Positions 56,271-64,000 of a DNA stretch of 64,000 nt are shown in pieces. Source of the stretch: Aliihoeflea sp052435735 (GTDB lineage Bacteria > Pseudomonadota > Alphaproteobacteria > Rhizobiales > Rhizobiaceae). The notes below the pieces were generated by a model, which saw only the letters and a list, made by a program, of their open reading frames with translations, had not been told where the DNA came from and ran no database searches. Every line of letters begins with the position of its first letter. Within the stretch, counting starts at the first letter, position 1. The stretch lies in NCBI GenBank assembly GCA_052435735.1, contig JBQVNB010000005.1:1-64000 (forward strand), read 5' to 3'. The position numbers were made by a program, and so were the translations under genes.

Positions 56271-56720
56271 TCAGGCCTTGCGTTCCCAGCGGCGATCCGA
56301 GGATTGCTGCCAATAGGTGACGGTGTGACTTTCTTGCCGCAGTTGTTTCCAGCTCTCGCGCGCCTTGCGAAGCTGCTCGTCGTCATGGCCGTCAAACATG
56401 AAGACCGCGCGCTCGTATGCGGCCAGGTCGGGTGCGTCGGCACCATCGACCAGAAACCGGATCTGCGCGCCGTTCTCGTTCCCCTGCCCGGTCGTCAGCA
56501 GAACCGGGTTTTCCGAAGCGTGGGGTTCGGCATCGGTGCCATGCGCTAGGAACGAATCGTCGCGAAAGGTCCACAAGGCGGCGTCGAGCGCATCCCGGCG
56601 CTCCTCGCCCCCTGCCTGGACGACCGCCTTCCAGCCCCGGTCGACCGATTTTTCGAGGAGCGCCGGCAGCGCCTCCTCGAGTGTCGATTCGGTCAGGTGA
56701 TAGAACAGGATTTCCGTCAA
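56271..56720 (-). CDS. holC: DNA polymerase III chi subunit
   Basis: A 149-residue protein of the chi family (TEILFYHLTESTLEEALPALLEKSVDRGWKA...), which links the clamp loader to SSB. The start is TTG at 56718-56720, seven bases after the pepA stop; the in-frame extension further upstream is not family-like. The pepA-holC order is conserved in alphaproteobacteria. It has the usual length for rhizobial HolC. Confidence 0.87.
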   Translation of the reverse strand: MTEILFYHLTESTLEEALPALLEKSVDRGWKAVVQAGGEERRDALDAALWTFRDDSFLAHGTDAEPHASENPVLLTTGQGNENGAQIRFLVDGADAPDLAAYERAVFMFDGHDDEQLRKARESWKQLRQESHTVTYWQQSSDRRWERKA

Positions 56721-56727
56721 ACGCGCC

Positions 56728-58218
56728 TCAGCCTTCGTAGTGATCGCGCACGAGACGGTCGAGAAGGCGCACGCCGTAGCCCGACGCCCAGGTCTGGCTG
56801 ATCTCGTTGGTGGGCGAGCCCATGGCGGTGCCTGCGACGTCGAGATGCGCCCAGGGTGTGTCCTTGACGAAACGCTGCAGGAACTGGGCGGCGGTGATCG
56901 CGCCGGCATGGCGTCCGCCGATGTTCTTCATGTCGGCGTTCTTGGAATCGATGAGCTTGTCGTAGTCGGGACCCATCGGCATGCGCCAGACCTTCTCGCC
57001 CGTTGCCTGGCCCGCCTCGAAGAGACGGCCGGCGAGTTCGTCATTGTTGGAGAAGAGGCCCGCATGGTGCTGCCCGAGCGCGATCAGGATCGCGCCCGTC
57101 AGCGTCGCCAGATTGATCATGAAGCGCGGCTCGAAGCGGTCGTTGCAATACCAAAGCGCATCCGCCAGCACGAGGCGGCCTTCGGCGTCGGTGTTGAGGA
57201 CCTCGATCGTCTGGCCGGACATGGAGGTCACGATGTCGCCGGGACGCTGCGCCTTGCCGTCGAGCATGTTCTCGACGAGGCCGATGATGCCGACGACATT
57301 GGCCTTGGCCTTGCGGGCAGCGAGCGCGTGCATGAGGCCGGTGACGGCGGCCGCGCCACCCATGTCGCCCTTCATGTCCTCCATGCCGGCGGCCGGCTTG
57401 ATGGAGATGCCGCCCGAATCGAACACCACGCCCTTGCCGACGAAGGCGACGGGCTTGTCCTTGGCCTTGCCGCCATTCCACTTCATGACGACCATACGCG
57501 CCGGACGCTCCGAGCCCTGCGCGACGCCGAGCAGCGCGCCCATGCCGAGCTTTTCCATGTCCGCATCGTGAAGGATTTCGACTTCGACGCCGAGCGACTC
57601 CAGTTCCTTGGCCTTGGCGGCAAATTCCAGCGGGCCGAGGATGTTGGCGGGCTCGTTGACGAGATCGCGGGCCAGGAGCACACCGCCGGCGATGCCCTCC
57701 AGTTCGGCGAACTTCTTCTTCGCCCCTGCGGGATCGGCGCAGGCGACGACGAAGGCGGTTTCCTTGTCGCCATCGCCGTTGGCGTCATCCTTGCGCGTCT
57801 TGTATTTGTCGAACGTGTAGGCGCGCAAAAGAATGCCCATGGCAAGCTGCGCGGCCTCGGTGGACGACGCCTCGGCGCCGGCGACATCAAGGATCACCGT
57901 CACTTTCTTCGCCTTGCGGGCCGCGGTCTGCACCGCGCCGCCGACCTTCAGCCAGGCCTGTTCGTCGAGCGCCGACGGCTTGCCGATGCCGAGCACGACC
58001 AGCCTGTCGAGCGCGGTTCCGTGCGGCGCGAGGATGTCGGCCGAGGTGCCCATCTTGCCCTTGAACGAAGCGGCTTCCACCGCGCGGGGGAGAACGCCCT
58101 GCGGGTCATGTCCCGCCGCCGAGGCAGCCAGCCCGGTTTCCTCGCCGCTCAAGAGCACCAGAACGCCTTCTGAGATGGATGACGGCTTGGCAAAGCTGAT
58201 GGCTGGGGTGCGGGACAT
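56728..58218 (-). CDS. pepA: Leucyl aminopeptidase
   Basis: A 496-residue M17 metallopeptidase with two metal ions. The metal and catalytic segments are VFDSGGISIKPAAGMEDMKGDMGG and NTDAEGRLVLADAL, near residues 250-275 and 335-348. It removes N-terminal residues from peptides and in some bacteria is also a DNA-binding transcription regulator. It is followed by holC, and is divergent from lptF. Confidence 0.94.
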   Translation of the reverse strand: MSRTPAISFAKPSSISEGVLVLLSGEETGLAASAAGHDPQGVLPRAVEAASFKGKMGTSADILAPHGTALDRLVVLGIGKPSALDEQAWLKVGGAVQTAARKAKKVTVILDVAGAEASSTEAAQLAMGILLRAYTFDKYKTRKDDANGDGDKETAFVVACADPAGAKKKFAELEGIAGGVLLARDLVNEPANILGPLEFAAKAKELESLGVEVEILHDADMEKLGMGALLGVAQGSERPARMVVMKWNGGKAKDKPVAFVGKGVVFDSGGISIKPAAGMEDMKGDMGGAAAVTGLMHALAARKAKANVVGIIGLVENMLDGKAQRPGDIVTSMSGQTIEVLNTDAEGRLVLADALWYCNDRFEPRFMINLATLTGAILIALGQHHAGLFSNNDELAGRLFEAGQATGEKVWRMPMGPDYDKLIDSKNADMKNIGGRHAGAITAAQFLQRFVKDTPWAHLDVAGTAMGSPTNEISQTWASGYGVRLLDRLVRDHYEG

Positions 58219-58381
58219 TGGCTATCCTTGTGCGAAGGGATGGAAGGCGAGGTCGTTGCCTTTGCGGTAGAGAATCGGGCACCGCATTTCAAGAAAAGAC
58301 AGGTGGGCCAGGTCGAAAGAGGTCGTCAACCAAACGTTAACCATGCGTGTTTGGCATTTGTTTGCCAAGGAGGCCGATTGT

Positions 58382-58441
58382 ATGTTCCACGGATCGGGTT
58401 GCGTCGGCAAAGCGACGCAGCGGCAGCAGCATGCGCCGTAG
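58382..58441 (+). CDS. Candidate 19-residue leader frame upstream of lptF
   Basis: The frame MFHGSGCVGKATQRQQHAP starts eight bases after AAGGAGG, an ideal ribosome-binding site, and ends 32 bases before the lptF start. A hairpin (TGCGTCG/CGACGCA) lies inside it. This could be a real small protein or a leader, but is too short to prove. Confidence 0.3.
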   Translation: MFHGSGCVGKATQRQQHAP

Positions 58442-58473
58442 ACTTGCCCCAATGAACGGATCAATCAGCTCGC

Positions 58474-59658
58474 ATGAGAGTGCTCGAAACCTATATCATG
58501 CGGCGCACCTTCGCGATTTTCGCGGTGACGCTGCTATGGGTTCTGGCCATTGTATGGACGACGCAGGTCCTCACCCGCATCAACATCGTCACCAGCAGCG
58601 GACAGTCCGCCGCAACCTTCTTCGAGATCGCCGCGCTGGTTCTGCCCGCCGTCATCCCGATCGTGATTCCGTTCGCGCTCGGAATCGCCGTCGCGCAGAC
58701 GCTGAGCTCCATGAACACCGATTCGGAGCTGATCGTGATCACCGCCTCGGGCAGCCCGAAGACGACGGTGGTCCGACCGATCCTGCTGATCGCGGCCCTC
58801 GCCTCCGTCGCCTCCTTCGCCATCGAAAACGGGGTCGAGCCGTTCGCCCGCGAAAGGCTTCGCGCCCTCGTCTCCGAAGCGCGCGCCGATTTGATCACCT
58901 CGGTCGTTCAGGAAGGCACGTTCCAGACGATCGATGACGGTCTCGTCATCCAGATCAGCGAAAGGCTGCCCGATGGCCGCTTTGCCGGCATCTTCCTCGC
59001 CGATACGCGCGAGGAGGAGACCGAGCTGATCTACTACGCCGACACCGGCGCGACGATCGAACTCAATGGCGAGCACGTTCTGGTGATGCAGGACGGCGTC
59101 GTCCATCGGCGCAACGCGACCGGCAACGTCTCGATCATCCGCTACCAGTCCTATGCGTTCGACCTGGCCGAATTCGCGCCGGCAACCTCTCAGATCAACT
59201 ATCTGCCCAAGGACCGGACGCTCGGGTTCCTGATGAATCCGGACCCAGCCGACCCAGTCTTCCAGAGCGCGCCGCTTGCCTTTGCGGCCGAGTTGCACCG
59301 GCGGCTGACAGACTGGGTCTATCCGCTGGTATTCGCCCTGGTGGGCCTGGCGGTTGCCGGCGATTCGCGATCCTTCCGTGAATCACGCATCCATCCACTG
59401 ATCACGACCATGCTGATCGCGCTTTTCATCCGGTGGGAAGGCTTCATCGTCGGCAATGCCGCGGCCGACAGTCCTGCCGTCATTCCGGCCCTGTATGCGG
59501 TGCCGCTGATGGCGATGGCCGTGTGCATCTGGGTGATCGCGGCAAACAAGCGGCTCGAAATCCCGACCCGCTGGACCGAACGCATGCAGGAGTTCTGGAC
59601 CCGCCAGGCGTCGCGGTCGATTTTTCGCCGCCGCTCCGCCTCGGAGGGCAAGTCATGA
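58474..59658 (+). CDS. lptF: LPS export ABC transporter permease LptF
   Basis: A 394-residue inner-membrane protein with six membrane helices and a beta-jellyroll periplasmic domain (residues about 130-265). With LptG and LptB it extracts LPS from the inner membrane. The ETYIMRRTFAIFAVTLLWVLAI start is typical. Its stop overlaps the lptG start by four bases (ATGA). Confidence 0.93.
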   Translation: MRVLETYIMRRTFAIFAVTLLWVLAIVWTTQVLTRINIVTSSGQSAATFFEIAALVLPAVIPIVIPFALGIAVAQTLSSMNTDSELIVITASGSPKTTVVRPILLIAALASVASFAIENGVEPFARERLRALVSEARADLITSVVQEGTFQTIDDGLVIQISERLPDGRFAGIFLADTREEETELIYYADTGATIELNGEHVLVMQDGVVHRRNATGNVSIIRYQSYAFDLAEFAPATSQINYLPKDRTLGFLMNPDPADPVFQSAPLAFAAELHRRLTDWVYPLVFALVGLAVAGDSRSFRESRIHPLITTMLIALFIRWEGFIVGNAAADSPAVIPALYAVPLMAMAVCIWVIAANKRLEIPTRWTERMQEFWTRQASRSIFRRRSASEGKS

Positions 59659-60743
59659 TCGGACGTACCCTCGGCGCCTATTTCATGCGGCGCTACCTGA
59701 TCATCACCTTCTGGTTCTTCACCGGTATCTTTGGCCTCATCTTCATCGTCAACTTCACCGAAGTCTCGCGCCGGGTCGGCGACCTGCCGGACTATTCGCT
59801 GTGGTGGGGTGTTACTTTCGCTGCCCTGCAGACGCCGTTCATCATGCAGCAGGCGGTGCCGTTCATCGCGCTCGTCTCGGGAATCGCGACGCTGATCTCG
59901 CTCAACCGCAAATATGAGCTCGTCGTGGCGCGGGCCGCCGGAATCTCGGCCTGGCAGTTTCTGTTGCCGATCTGCATCGGCGCGCTTCTCTTCGGCTTCG
60001 CCGCGCTTTTCGTCCTCAACCCCCTCGCCTCGTTCGGCTACGAGCGCACGCAGTTTCTCGAGGCCGACATTCGCGGCGGCAACAACACGCCGGTGGCCGG
60101 CGGCGAAGCGCCGTGGATCAAGCAGCGCTTCGGACAGACCGAAACCTATATCGGCGCGGCCGGCGTCCTCGACGAAGGGCTGCAGCTCGTCGGCGCGACC
60201 TTCATCGTCATCGGCGCCGACATGGACGCGATGGAACGGTTCGATGCGCAGCGGGCATTCCTGCGCGCCGGCGAATGGCAGCTCGAAAACGCCCGTCGCA
60301 CCACTCGCGGCAATCCGCCGGAACTCATGGAAACGGTCTCGATACCGACCAACCTGACGCCCGAATTCGTGCTCGAACGCCTGGCAAGCCCGGAGACGAT
60401 CCCGATCTTCCAACTGCCGCGCAAGATTGCTGCGGCACGCTCGTTCGGGCTGCCGGCAAACAATTTCGCCATGCACATGCACTCGATGCTGGCCATGCCG
60501 GCGCTGCTCGTCGCGATGACGCTTATCGCCGCGACAGTGTCCATGCGTTTTGCCAGAATGGGACAATCATCCGCCATGATTCTGGGTGGCGTGATGGCGG
60601 GGTTTCTGCTTTATGTCGTGACGGTTCTGGTCAAGGCGTTCGGGAGCGCCGGATTCGTGCCGCCTGTCGCCGCCGCTTGGTTTCCGGTCGTCGTCGCAGG
60701 CTTTTTCGGGGTGACTTTCTTGCTGTACAGAGAGGACGGTTAG
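59655..60743 (+). CDS. lptG: LPS export ABC transporter permease LptG
   Basis: A 362-residue paralogue of LptF with six helices and a periplasmic jellyroll domain. The sequence GRTLGAYFMRRYLIITFWFFTGIFGLIFIVNFTE is typical for LptG. It is translationally coupled to lptF. The last base of its TAG stop is the first base of the lptD GTG start. Confidence 0.93.
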   Translation: MIGRTLGAYFMRRYLIITFWFFTGIFGLIFIVNFTEVSRRVGDLPDYSLWWGVTFAALQTPFIMQQAVPFIALVSGIATLISLNRKYELVVARAAGISAWQFLLPICIGALLFGFAALFVLNPLASFGYERTQFLEADIRGGNNTPVAGGEAPWIKQRFGQTETYIGAAGVLDEGLQLVGATFIVIGADMDAMERFDAQRAFLRAGEWQLENARRTTRGNPPELMETVSIPTNLTPEFVLERLASPETIPIFQLPRKIAAARSFGLPANNFAMHMHSMLAMPALLVAMTLIAATVSMRFARMGQSSAMILGGVMAGFLLYVVTVLVKAFGSAGFVPPVAAAWFPVVVAGFFGVTFLLYREDG

Positions 60744-63175
60744 TGAGGGGCGTGCTTTCCGGCCTGAGCAGAGCGGTTCGAGCCCGGCGCCTTCTGGGTG
60801 CGACGGCGCTCGCCGGCGTCCTCGCCGCGACCGGTTCGATCGTCGCGTTGCAGCCCGTCATCGCGCAGAGCATCGATCTGTCCGCGCAGACCGATCCCAA
60901 TGCCGACATGCTGCTCGAGGCCGACACGCTGGTCTACGACAACGACCGCAACCGCATCACCGCCCTCGGCTCCGTCCAGATCGACTATGACGGCAATCGC
61001 CTCGTGGCGCAGCGCGTCACCTATGACCGCGCGACATCGCGGCTGATCGCGAGCGGAGGCGTCGAGATCATCGACCCTGACGGCACGCGCTTCCAGGCCG
61101 ACGAGATCGACGTCACCGACGATTTCGCGGACGCCTTCGTGCGCACGCTGCGCGTGGAGACGCCGGACCGCGTCTATTTCGGCGCCGACAGCGCGGAACG
61201 GCGCGGCGGTGCGGTGACCGAGTTCGAGCGCGGCGTCTACACCGCGTGCGAGCCGTGCGAGGAGAACCCCGACAAGCCGCCGGTCTGGAACATCAAGGCG
61301 CAGAAGATCATCTGGAACGGCGAGACCAAGACCGTGCGCTTCGAGCGCGCGCGGTTCGAGTTCCTCGGCGTGCCCCTCGCCTGGGTGCCGGCGTTCGAGA
61401 TCGCCGATCCGACGGTCAAGCGCAAAAGCGGCTTCCTTTTCCCCACCTTCGGCAGCTCGGACAATCTCGGCACCTTCATCAACGTGCCGTATTATTTCGC
61501 GCTTTCGCCGACTTACGACCTGACGGTCACGGCGGGCGGATATACGCAGCAGGGCTTCCTCGGGCAGGCCGAATGGCGCCAGCGCTTCGACAATGGCGAA
61601 TACAATCTGCGGATCGCCGGGATTTCGCAGCGCGACCCCGACACGTTCGGCTCGCGCACGGTCGACGGCAACGAAACCGGGCGCGCCCTCATAGCCTCGC
61701 GCGGCGACTTCACGATCAATCCGCGCTGGCGCTTCGGCTGGGACGTCCTGGCTCAGACCGACAAGAATTTCGGCTATACCTACGATATCGAGCAGGCGAA
61801 CGACTACGATCAGGTCTCGCAGGTCTATCTCACCGGCCTCGACGGTCGCAATTTCTTCGACCTGCGCGCCTATCATTTCAGCAAGCAGGAAACCGCCCTC
61901 GATTTCATCACGGACGAAAGCGGCACCCGTGAACTGAACCCCAGCGCATCGTCGCCTCTCCAGCCGTTCGTCCTGCCCTCATTCGACTACAGCGTGACGC
62001 CAGACACGCCGATCGCCGGTGGTGAGCTGACGATCGACGTCAACAGCCAGGCCCTCTGGCGCGATCGTTTCGATGGTCGCGGCTTCGCGACGCAATCCTC
62101 ATCGCCGACGGGCCGCGGGATTGACGGCGGGTCCGGGCGCCTGACCGCCGAAGCGGAATGGAAGCGGACCTTCATCACCGGCGGCGGACTCCTGATCACG
62201 CCCTCGCTCCACGCACGACAGGACGCGATCGGCGTGCAATTCGGCGACGGCGCACTTTCCGACGCGGGTATTGCCAGCGTCGCCAGTGCGCAGGGCGTGG
62301 CCGCGGACATCCGCTCGGCCTACTACCGCTCGATGGCGACGGCAGGCCTCGAGGCACGCTGGCCGATCCTGTTCTCCACGTCCAGCTCGACGCATGTCTT
62401 CGAGCCGATGGGGCAGATCTTCGCCCGGCCCGACGAGCCCTATGGCGGCCGGCTGGGTATTCCGAACGAGGACGCGCAGAGCCTCGTCTTCGACGCGGCC
62501 ACGCTTTTCGAGCGGGACAAATTCTCCGGCTACGACCGGATCGAAGGCGGCACCCGCGCCAATGTCGGTATCCGCTATACGGGCGAACTCGGTCGCGGCT
62601 GGGGCGTCAACGCGATCGTCGGCCAGTCCTATCATCTGGCCGGCACGAACTCCTACGCTTCGCCCGACCTCGTCTATGCCGGCGCCTATTCCGGCCTTGA
62701 GGAAGACGTTTCGGACTATGTCGGCATGGTCGGCCTGAACACGCCAGTCGGCGTCTCCCTGGCAGCGGGCGCACGGCTCGACAAGGACGATCTCGAAGTC
62801 CGTCGCACCGATGTCGCGGCGAGCTACGCGACGCAGGCCGTTTCGCTTTCGACCCAGTATTCGTTCATCGAAGCCCAGCCCGACTACGGCTTCGCCGACG
62901 ATCGCCATGAAGTCCGTGTCGGCGCATCGGCGCAGGTGCACGAATACTGGCGTGTTTTCGGTAACGCCACTTTCGACCTGAACACGAGCAACCTCGTTCA
63001 GCGCCGGATCGGCTTTGCCTATGACGATGATTGCTTCGGCATCAATTTCACGGCATCGGAGACACGCGGCAACGTCAGCAACGAAGTGCTCTCGCGCGAC
63101 TTCGGCATCAACATCTCGCTGCGTACGCTGGGCGATTTCGGCCAGTCGACCAGCGGCAACTCGACCACCTTCTAG
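60743..63175 (+). CDS. lptD: LPS assembly outer-membrane protein LptD
   Basis: An 810-residue protein: signal peptide (cut near VIAQ), an N-terminal OstA-like domain (LLEADTLVYDNDRNRITALGSVQ) and a large C-terminal barrel ending in an aromatic residue (STTF). The ACEPCEENPDKPPVWNIKAQKI block is characteristic for alphaproteobacterial LptD and holds two cysteines. It inserts LPS into the outer leaflet with LptE. The GTG at 60743 overlaps the lptG stop by one base; GTG at 60752 is an alternative. Confidence 0.93.
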   Translation: MRGVLSGLSRAVRARRLLGATALAGVLAATGSIVALQPVIAQSIDLSAQTDPNADMLLEADTLVYDNDRNRITALGSVQIDYDGNRLVAQRVTYDRATSRLIASGGVEIIDPDGTRFQADEIDVTDDFADAFVRTLRVETPDRVYFGADSAERRGGAVTEFERGVYTACEPCEENPDKPPVWNIKAQKIIWNGETKTVRFERARFEFLGVPLAWVPAFEIADPTVKRKSGFLFPTFGSSDNLGTFINVPYYFALSPTYDLTVTAGGYTQQGFLGQAEWRQRFDNGEYNLRIAGISQRDPDTFGSRTVDGNETGRALIASRGDFTINPRWRFGWDVLAQTDKNFGYTYDIEQANDYDQVSQVYLTGLDGRNFFDLRAYHFSKQETALDFITDESGTRELNPSASSPLQPFVLPSFDYSVTPDTPIAGGELTIDVNSQALWRDRFDGRGFATQSSSPTGRGIDGGSGRLTAEAEWKRTFITGGGLLITPSLHARQDAIGVQFGDGALSDAGIASVASAQGVAADIRSAYYRSMATAGLEARWPILFSTSSSTHVFEPMGQIFARPDEPYGGRLGIPNEDAQSLVFDAATLFERDKFSGYDRIEGGTRANVGIRYTGELGRGWGVNAIVGQSYHLAGTNSYASPDLVYAGAYSGLEEDVSDYVGMVGLNTPVGVSLAAGARLDKDDLEVRRTDVAASYATQAVSLSTQYSFIEAQPDYGFADDRHEVRVGASAQVHEYWRVFGNATFDLNTSNLVQRRIGFAYDDDCFGINFTASETRGNVSNEVLSRDFGINISLRTLGDFGQSTSGNSTTF

Positions 63176-63287
63176 CCAAGGCACAGTGCGGCTACGTCAG
63201 GCGTTGACATCGTTTTGCCCAAGATGCACTTCAGGGGCTTGCCATTCGCAACAACGCTTGCGCCCCGGATCAGGAGGCTAGACGCAT

Positions 63288-64000
63288 GAAGACATTGCTG
63301 CTCTCGGCCAGCATCGCCCTCGCCCTCGGCTTCGCGGCCCTGCCCGAACCGGCATTCGCGCAGACGAGCGAAGTGCGCTACGTCGTCAACAACACGCCGA
63401 TCACGAGCTACGACATCCAGCGACGCGCCGCATTCCTGCAGTTGCAGCGTCGCGGCGGCGGCCAGCAGGCGGCGGCGGACGAGTTGATCGAGCAGGCCTT
63501 GCGCCGCAACGAGGTTCGCCGCCTCAACATCAACATCTCCGACGACGACGTCGCGCAGGCCTATCAGCGCTTCGCCAGTTCCAACAACATGTCCCCCGCC
63601 CAGATGGACCAGGTCATGTCGCAGACAGGCGTGACCAAGCAGCATTTCCTCGAATTCATTCGCTCGCAGATGGGCTGGAGCCAGGCGCTCGCCGCACGCG
63701 CCCGCCACGATCAGGGCAGCCGCGTCAGCGAGCAGGACGCCGTGCAGCGGATGCTTCAGCAGGGCGGCGAGAAGCCGGTGGCGACAGAATACATGCTGCA
63801 GCAGGTCATCTTCGTCGTGCCCGCCGCAGAGCGCGGTGCCCGGCTTGCGACGCGCCGGCGCGAAGCCGAGGCCATGCGCGCCCGCTTCCAGGGCTGCGAA
63901 TCGACCGTTCAGTTCGCAAGAGGCCTCATCGACGTGACCGTGCGCGATCTCGGCCGTGTGCTCGAACCGCAACTGCCGCCCGAATGGGCCGACCCGATCA
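63288..64000 (+). CDS. surA: SurA-like periplasmic chaperone/peptidyl-prolyl isomerase (partial)
   Basis: The first 237 codons of a gene that runs out of the window. It has a signal peptide (MKTLLLSASIALALGFAALP, cut near AFAQ) and a SurA N-terminal chaperone domain: VRYVVNNTPITSYDIQRRAAFLQLQ, then NISDDDVAQAYQRFASSNNMSPAQMDQVMSQTGVT. The PPIase domain would follow beyond the edge. It has a strong GGAGG ribosome-binding site. It lies after lptD, as is common, and helps fold LptD and other outer membrane proteins. Confidence 0.9.

Overview
The window looks like chromosomal DNA of an alphaproteobacterium of the order Hyphomicrobiales (Rhizobiales). The evidence is high GC with GC-rich third codon positions, an AapJQMP general amino-acid transporter, a short HdaA, an Omp25/31-type porin-like protein, alphaproteobacterial accessory subunits of respiratory complex I, and a core order of hdaA/perM/purM/purN plus ppk-ppx/rnd/aspS. 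The genus cannot be fixed from the sequence alone.

Layout. 1-2809: sulfate ABC transporter cysT-cysW-cysA. 2905-7277: DEAD-box helicase, PepSY protein, parC. 7448-12347: two secreted proteins of unknown or protease-like type, a pyroglutamyl-peptidase-like enzyme, aspS and a parDE toxin-antitoxin pair. 12614-18810: MFS transporter, rnd, ppx, ppk. 18961-25292: complex I zinc-finger subunit, FAD monooxygenase, TIGR02117 protein, aapJQMP. 25629-27374: metC, tRNA-Pro(TGG), NDUFS4-like subunit, tRNA-Arg(TCT). 27403-32728: an accessory minus-strand operon with a NodU/TobZ-type carbamoyltransferase, the small SxtK-like (DUF5989) and SxtJ membrane proteins, two SGNH-hydrolase-like membrane-anchored proteins (one frameshifted) and a small unknown protein. 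33055-37135: small hypothetical, hdaA, AI-2E/PerM family protein, purM, purN. 37169-43421: orphan TRAP binding protein, molybdopterin oxidoreductase, rlmJ, secreted protein, RNase T2, GST. 43479-48832: outer-membrane protein, FolM-like reductase, uvrC, pgsA, moaD, moaE. 48932-52253: PAS-GGDEF cyclase, ndk, LigE-like GST, DinB protein. 52254-53799: a glycine-rich 14-residue-repeat protein behind a 22-bp repeat array, and a heme-copper-oxidase-like small membrane protein. 53951-64000: ABC-F ATPase, lipoprotein, holC, pepA, then lptF-lptG-lptD-surA.

How the genes work together. Most are housekeeping: sulfate uptake, polyphosphate turnover, purine synthesis, nucleotide pool, DNA repair, LPS export to the outer membrane and OMP folding. 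The least explained parts are the carbamoyltransferase/SxtJ/SxtK/SGNH operon, which probably modifies a cell-envelope or exported glycan or lipid, and the glycine-rich repeat protein with its unusual upstream region. No insertion sequences, phage genes or CRISPR arrays were found.
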